DNA from: an uncultured Clostridiaceae bacterium
GTDB lineage: Bacteria; Bacillota; Clostridia; Clostridiales; Oxobacteraceae
Length of the DNA: 9,197 nucleotides
NCBI GenBank assembly: GCA_937900065.1
Contig: CALCDS010000022.1
Location: 1-9,197 of the forward strand
Reading direction: 5' to 3'
Each line of letters begins with the position of its first letter. The stretch's first letter is position 1. Position numbers and translations under genes: made by a program. The notes below the pieces were generated by a model that was not told the origin of the DNA, searched no databases, and saw nothing but the letters and a program-made list of their open reading frames with translations. Below, piece by piece: positions 6,592-9,197 of the stretch.

Positions 6592-6659
6592 ATTATGCTT
6601 GAGATATTAAAGATTGATATTTTGCCTAAGACATTCAAATCAATGGTTTGTATTATTTT
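6553..6659 (+). repeat. Two diverged copies of a ~44-nt motif upstream of tsf
   Basis: Copy 1 (6553-6596) and copy 2 (6617-6659) are 63-64 bases apart. The first 24 bases match at 21 positions (6553-6576 against 6617-6640), and all three differences are transitions. The shared core is TTGCCTAAGRCATTYAAAT. After a variable stretch with a one-base length change, GTTTGTTTTATTAT matches GTTTGTATTATTTT at 12 of 14. Copy 1 lies inside the 12-bp inverted repeat; copy 2 has only a weak ATTGAT/ATCAAT stem (6613-6618, 6639-6644). No open reading frame is involved and the function is unknown. Confidence 0.6.
6628..6656 (+). promoter_or_regulatory. Possible weak tsf promoter inside repeat copy 2
   Basis: AAGACA (6628-6633, 4/6) and TATTAT (6651-6656, 5/6) are 17 bp apart. 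The start point near 6663 would leave a 36-base leader with the full ribosome-binding site. It is the only arrangement in this gap with usable spacing to the tsf start, but the sequence is AT-rich and the -35 is poor. Confidence 0.25.
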
Positions 6660-6698
6660 AGAGTGCCTTTGCTATAAATATTGAAGGAGGTATAACCT

Positions 6699-7616
6699 AT
6701 GATTACTGCCGGAATGGTAAAAGAGCTGAGAGAAAGAACCGGTGCAGGGATGATGAACTGCAAAAAGGCTTTGACTGAGGCAGAAGGCAATATGGATAAG
6801 GCTATTGAGATATTGAGAGAAAAAGGGCTTGCTGCTGCAGCCAAAAAAGCTGGAAGGATTGCATCGGAAGGTCTTGTGGGTACATATATTTCAGATGACG
6901 GAGTGAATGGAGCCATAGTTGAAGTCAACTGCGAGACTGATTTTGTGACAAAGAATGATGATTTCATTTCTTTTGTGAAAAATGTTGCAAAACAAGCTGC
7001 ATTTTCAAAAGCAAAGAATGTAGAGGAATTCTTAAACGAAAAATATATTGCGGGAGAAGATACTGTAAAGGAAACTCTATCAGCACTTGTTGCAAAGACA
7101 GGCGAGAACATGAGTTTCAGGAGGTTTGAAAGGTTTGCCAAAACCGAAAGCGGTATTTTAAAGGATTATGTGCATGGTGGCGGAAGGATTGGCGTAATGG
7201 TACAACTTGCTTGCAAAAATGAAAGCGGGCTGGACGATATAGCTAAGGATATCGCAATGCAGATTGCGGCAAGCAACCCTATGTGCATCACCAGAGATGA
7301 AGTGCCGGCTGAAAAAATTGAAAAAGAAAAGGAAATATATAAAGCACAGGCTATAAATGAGGGAAAACCTGAAGCCATTGCGGAAAAGATGGTGCATGGA
7401 AAACTTCAGAAGTATTTTAAGGAAGTATGCCTGATAGAGCAGGTTTGGATAAGGGATCCTGATATAACGATTAAAAAATATCTTGATGAAAAATCAAAAG
7501 CTCTTGGCGCGCCAATCGAGGTAAAGAGGTTTGCAAGGTTTGAAAAGGGCGAAGGAATCGAGAAGAAAACCGAAGACTTTGCAGCAGAAGTTCAAGCACA
7601 GATAAATAAAGCCTGA
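6699..7616 (+). CDS. tsf: Translation elongation factor Ts
   Basis: EF-Ts releases GDP from EF-Tu so that the factor can be reloaded with GTP. The N-terminal UBA-like domain (about 1-55) has MVKELRERTGAGMMNCKKAL (6-25), and the signature VNCETDFVTKNDDF spans 76-89; Asp81-Phe82 correspond to the Asp-Phe pair that contacts EF-Tu in E. coli. Later blocks include KTGENMSFRRFERF, HGGGRIGVMVQLA, KDIAMQIAASNP, GKPEAIAEKMVHGKLQKYFKEV and the C-terminal FARFEKGEGIEKKTEDFAAEV. The length, 305, is typical for clostridia and slightly above Bacillus (293). AAGGAGGT at 6684-6691 gives 8 bases from GGAGG to the ATG. A strong terminator follows, so rpsB-tsf forms a unit separate from pyrH-frr. Confidence 0.99.
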   Translation: MITAGMVKELRERTGAGMMNCKKALTEAEGNMDKAIEILREKGLAAAAKKAGRIASEGLVGTYISDDGVNGAIVEVNCETDFVTKNDDFISFVKNVAKQAAFSKAKNVEEFLNEKYIAGEDTVKETLSALVAKTGENMSFRRFERFAKTESGILKDYVHGGGRIGVMVQLACKNESGLDDIAKDIAMQIAASNPMCITRDEVPAEKIEKEKEIYKAQAINEGKPEAIAEKMVHGKLQKYFKEVCLIEQVWIRDPDITIKKYLDEKSKALGAPIEVKRFARFEKGEGIEKKTEDFAAEVQAQINKA

Positions 7617-7625
7617 TAACAATTG

Positions 7626-7656
7626 AAAAGAGAACACAGCATGTGTTCTCTTTTTT
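7626..7656 (+). terminator. Strong intrinsic terminator after tsf
   Basis: AAAAGAGAACACA (7626-7638) pairs with TGTGTTCTCTTTT (7642-7654): a perfect 13-bp stem with a GCA loop and a run of six T at 7651-7656. It starts 10 bases after the tsf stop. The A-rich left side also makes it plausible on the opposite strand. Confidence 0.9.
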
Positions 7657-7672
7657 GAGGATAGGCAAGTTG

Positions 7673-7678
7673 TAGAAT
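7673..7678 (+). promoter_or_regulatory. Possible -10 element for pyrH
   Basis: The terminator upstream implies that pyrH needs its own start or depends on read-through. TAGAAT (7673-7678, 5/6) would place a start point near 7685, just before GGAGG at 7689-7693. No acceptable -35 is present at 16-18 bp, so the call is weak. Confidence 0.2.
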
Positions 7679-7703
7679 CGGGATAAATGGAGGTATAATA
7701 TAT

Positions 7704-8417
7704 ATGCAGCCCAAGGTTAAATATAAAAGAATAATGTTAAAGTTGAGCGGTGAGGCTCTTGCAGGAGATAAGGGCTCTGGAATCGATTTTAAAACAGTGG
7801 ATGATATTGCTTTGCAGATAAAGAAAGTTTCAGAACTTGGCGTCGGAGTAGGCATCGTAGTCGGAGCCGGAAATATTTGGAGGGGAAGGCGCGGCGAAGG
7901 CATGGACAGGACAACTGCCGATTATATGGGAATGCTTGCCACTGTAATAAATGCGCTTGCACTTCAAGATTCACTAGAAAGGCTTAACGTTGACACAAGG
8001 GTGCAGACAGCAATCGAAATGAGAGAAGTCGCGGAACCGTTCATAAGGCGCAGGGCAATGAGGCATCTTGAGAAGGGAAGAGTGGTCATATTCGGCGCAG
8101 GTACCGGAAATCCTTATTTTTCAACCGATACTACCGCTGCACTAAGAGCGGCTGAGATCGAAGCCGACGTGATATTGCTGGCCAAGAATGTGGATGCCAT
8201 ATATGACTCTGATCCCAAGAAAAATCCGAATGCCAAGAGATACGACAAGCTTAACTATCTTGAGGTATTGGATAACGGTCTTGGAGTCATGGATTCAACA
8301 GCAACATCATTGTGCATGGATAACAACATACCTATAATAGTATTTGGGCTCAATAAACCAGACAACATAATAAGAGTGCTTAAAGGGGAATGTATTGGTA
8401 CATTTGTGGGGAATTGA
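7704..8417 (+). CDS. pyrH: Uridylate kinase (UMP kinase)
   Basis: Converts UMP and ATP to UDP and ADP, the shared step toward UTP, CTP, dTTP and UDP-sugars. Bacterial UMP kinase is a hexamer of the amino-acid-kinase fold, usually activated by GTP and inhibited by UTP. The 237 residues carry KLSGEAL (13-19), the glycine-rich VVGAGNIWRG (52-61), MDRTTADYMGMLATVINALALQDSLE (67-92), GTGNPYFSTDTTAALRAAEIEADVILLAKNVDAIYDSDP in two adjoining blocks (133-151 and 152-171) and VMDSTATSLCMDNNIPIIVF (195-214). The second glycine of the usual GGGN loop is Ala55. GGAGG at 7689-7693 lies 10 bases before the ATG. It is followed 35 bases later by frr, the nearly universal bacterial pairing. Confidence 0.99.
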   Translation: MQPKVKYKRIMLKLSGEALAGDKGSGIDFKTVDDIALQIKKVSELGVGVGIVVGAGNIWRGRRGEGMDRTTADYMGMLATVINALALQDSLERLNVDTRVQTAIEMREVAEPFIRRRAMRHLEKGRVVIFGAGTGNPYFSTDTTAALRAAEIEADVILLAKNVDAIYDSDPKKNPNAKRYDKLNYLEVLDNGLGVMDSTATSLCMDNNIPIIVFGLNKPDNIIRVLKGECIGTFVGN

Positions 8418-8452
8418 TATGATTCCTTAACAGTATAAAAGGAGGAAGAAAA

Positions 8453-9010
8453 ATGGCTAAAGAGTTATCAGAATCATCAAAAGAAAAGATGAATAAGACT
8501 GTAGTCATCCTCAAAAAGGAGCTTGCTTCTTTGAAAGCCGGGAGGGCAAATCCATCGATACTGGATAAAATAGTTGTACAATATTACGGCACTCCGACAC
8601 CTATAAATCAGCTTGCAAATATATCTGCCCCGGAACCTAGAGTTCTGACGATACAGCCATGGGACAGCAAGATTCTAAAGGATATTGAAAAGGAAATATT
8701 GAAATCAGACCTCGGATTGAATCCAGCAAACGATGGTAAAATTATAAGGCTTGTTATACCTGAACTTACCGAAGAGACAAGAAGAAATTTATCAAAAGTG
8801 ATTAAAAAACACGGAGAAGAAGCAAAGATAGCTATAAGGGCCATAAGAAGGGAAGCCAATGAAAAACTCAAGGCATTGAAAAAGGACAGCTCGATTACCG
8901 AGGATGAGGAGAAAGACGGAGAAAAGGATATACAGAAACTGACAGATGAATTTATAAAAAACATAGATAAGATTGTTGAAGTAAAGGAAAAGGAAATCAT
9001 GGAGGTATGA
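8453..9010 (+). CDS. frr: Ribosome recycling factor
   Basis: RRF works with EF-G after termination to split the 70S ribosome into subunits. Length is exactly the family norm (185). The long three-helix bundle (domain I) is formed by about residues 1-29 and 106-185, and the beta domain II by about 30-105. Conserved blocks are LKAGRANPSILDKI (27-40), YYGTPTPINQLANISAPEPR (44-63), IQPWD (67-71), DLGLNPANDGKIIRL (86-100) and RRNLSKVIKKHGEEAKIAIRAIRREAN (110-136), the last carrying the basic patch that contacts 23S rRNA. AAAAGGAGG (8437-8445) is 7 bases from the ATG. The 3' end contains GGAGG (9001-9005), which probably serves the overlapping next ORF. uppS usually follows frr in Firmicutes, but here a small ORF comes first. 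Confidence 0.99.
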   Translation: MAKELSESSKEKMNKTVVILKKELASLKAGRANPSILDKIVVQYYGTPTPINQLANISAPEPRVLTIQPWDSKILKDIEKEILKSDLGLNPANDGKIIRLVIPELTEETRRNLSKVIKKHGEEAKIAIRAIRREANEKLKALKKDSSITEDEEKDGEKDIQKLTDEFIKNIDKIVEVKEKEIMEV

Positions 9011-9197
9011 TGATACCCGATATATTGGGATATGACCTAAAAGACGGTATTGACCTGATCAAGAAATCCGGAATAGACGATCGAGACATATTCATTAAGC
9101 AATACATATCACCCGGGGGAGAGAATAAAGGGAATGATACCCGTATATTGAGGGTCGATATGAAAGATGGAAAGATAATATTGATCGTAAGCGGTTT
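9010..9197 (+). CDS. Uncharacterised small protein after frr (3'-truncated by window edge)
   Basis: An open frame runs without a stop from ATG at 9007 or 9010 to the window end. The 9010 start is preferred: it overlaps the frr stop by one base (TGATG) and leaves 4 bases after GGAGG (9001-9005), against 1 base for 9007. The visible 62 codons read MIPDILGYDLKDGIDLIKK, a Gly- and Asp-rich middle, then RILRVDMKDGKIILIVSG. The pattern of an LGYxLxxGIxxIKxxG helix followed by beta-strand-like segments resembles short proteins that I recall, without certainty, between frr and uppS in other clostridia, and faintly a single PASTA-like module. There is no signal peptide, membrane segment or catalytic motif in the visible part. 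Tight coupling to frr and codon use like the neighbours support a real gene. Function is unknown. Confidence 0.6.
   Translation, partial: MIPDILGYDLKDGIDLIKKSGIDDRDIFIKQYISPGGENKGNDTRILRVDMKDGKIILIVSG

Noticed and set aside
6670..6678. TGCTATAAA just before tsf as its promoter -10
   Set aside because: The transcript would start near 6685, inside the ribosome-binding site at 6684-6691, and no -35 has proper spacing.
9011..9150. Near-repeat TGATACCCG-TATATTG at 9011-9027 and 9135-9150 inside the small ORF
   Set aside because: One base indel between copies puts them in different reading frames of the same ORF, so it is not a protein repeat. No flanking similarity; probably chance.
1..9197. CRISPR arrays, tRNA/rRNA genes, insertion sequences, prophage or defence genes
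   Set aside because: No regularly spaced repeats, tRNA-like cloverleaf, transposase or phage-type protein is visible. Every long + strand frame is accounted for by a housekeeping family, apart from the truncated small ORF at the right edge.

Overview
This is a housekeeping segment of a low-GC Firmicutes chromosome, most likely from class Clostridia. The evidence is the AT-rich sequence, heavy use of ATA (Ile) and AGA/AGG (Arg) codons, strong GGAGG ribosome-binding sites, a CodY regulator, a folate-type TrmFO, and the gene order dprA-topA-trmFO-codY-rpsB-tsf-pyrH-frr. I cannot name the genus from the sequence. All recognisable genes are on the + strand and intact, except that dprA is cut by the left edge and a small gene after frr is cut by the right edge.

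Layout. Positions 1-992 hold most of dprA (DNA processing/competence). 993-1098 is a short gap with a tandem 10-mer, a small inverted repeat and an extended -10 promoter for topA. topA (1099-3210) overlaps trmFO (3191-4531), so the two are probably co-translated. 4532-4754 is a non-coding gap with a 13-bp palindrome, a consensus -35 promoter and an imperfect CodY-like dyad at the expected start point. codY (4755-5531) follows. 5532-5760 contains a good promoter and a roughly 150-nt structured leader for rpsB (5761-6459). 6460-6698 contains a terminator-like nested hairpin and then two diverged copies of an approximately 44-nt motif, one of them inside a perfect 12-bp inverted repeat, before tsf (6699-7616). 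A strong intrinsic terminator (7626-7656) separates tsf from pyrH (7704-8417). frr (8453-9010) follows, and its stop codon overlaps the start of an uncharacterised small ORF that runs off the window.

How the genes relate. rpsB, tsf and frr serve translation (30S protein S2, the EF-Tu exchange factor, ribosome recycling). pyrH makes UDP for RNA, DNA and envelope precursors. topA controls supercoiling, trmFO makes ribothymidine at tRNA position 54, dprA loads RecA on incoming single-stranded DNA, and codY links amino-acid and GTP status to global transcription. Compared with Bacillus subtilis, xerC/codV-hslV-hslU is missing between trmFO and codY, and the flagellar operon is missing between codY and rpsB.

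I did not find a new defence, mobile or biosynthetic system. The parts worth a second look are the non-coding gaps around codY, rpsB and tsf, and the small ORF after frr.
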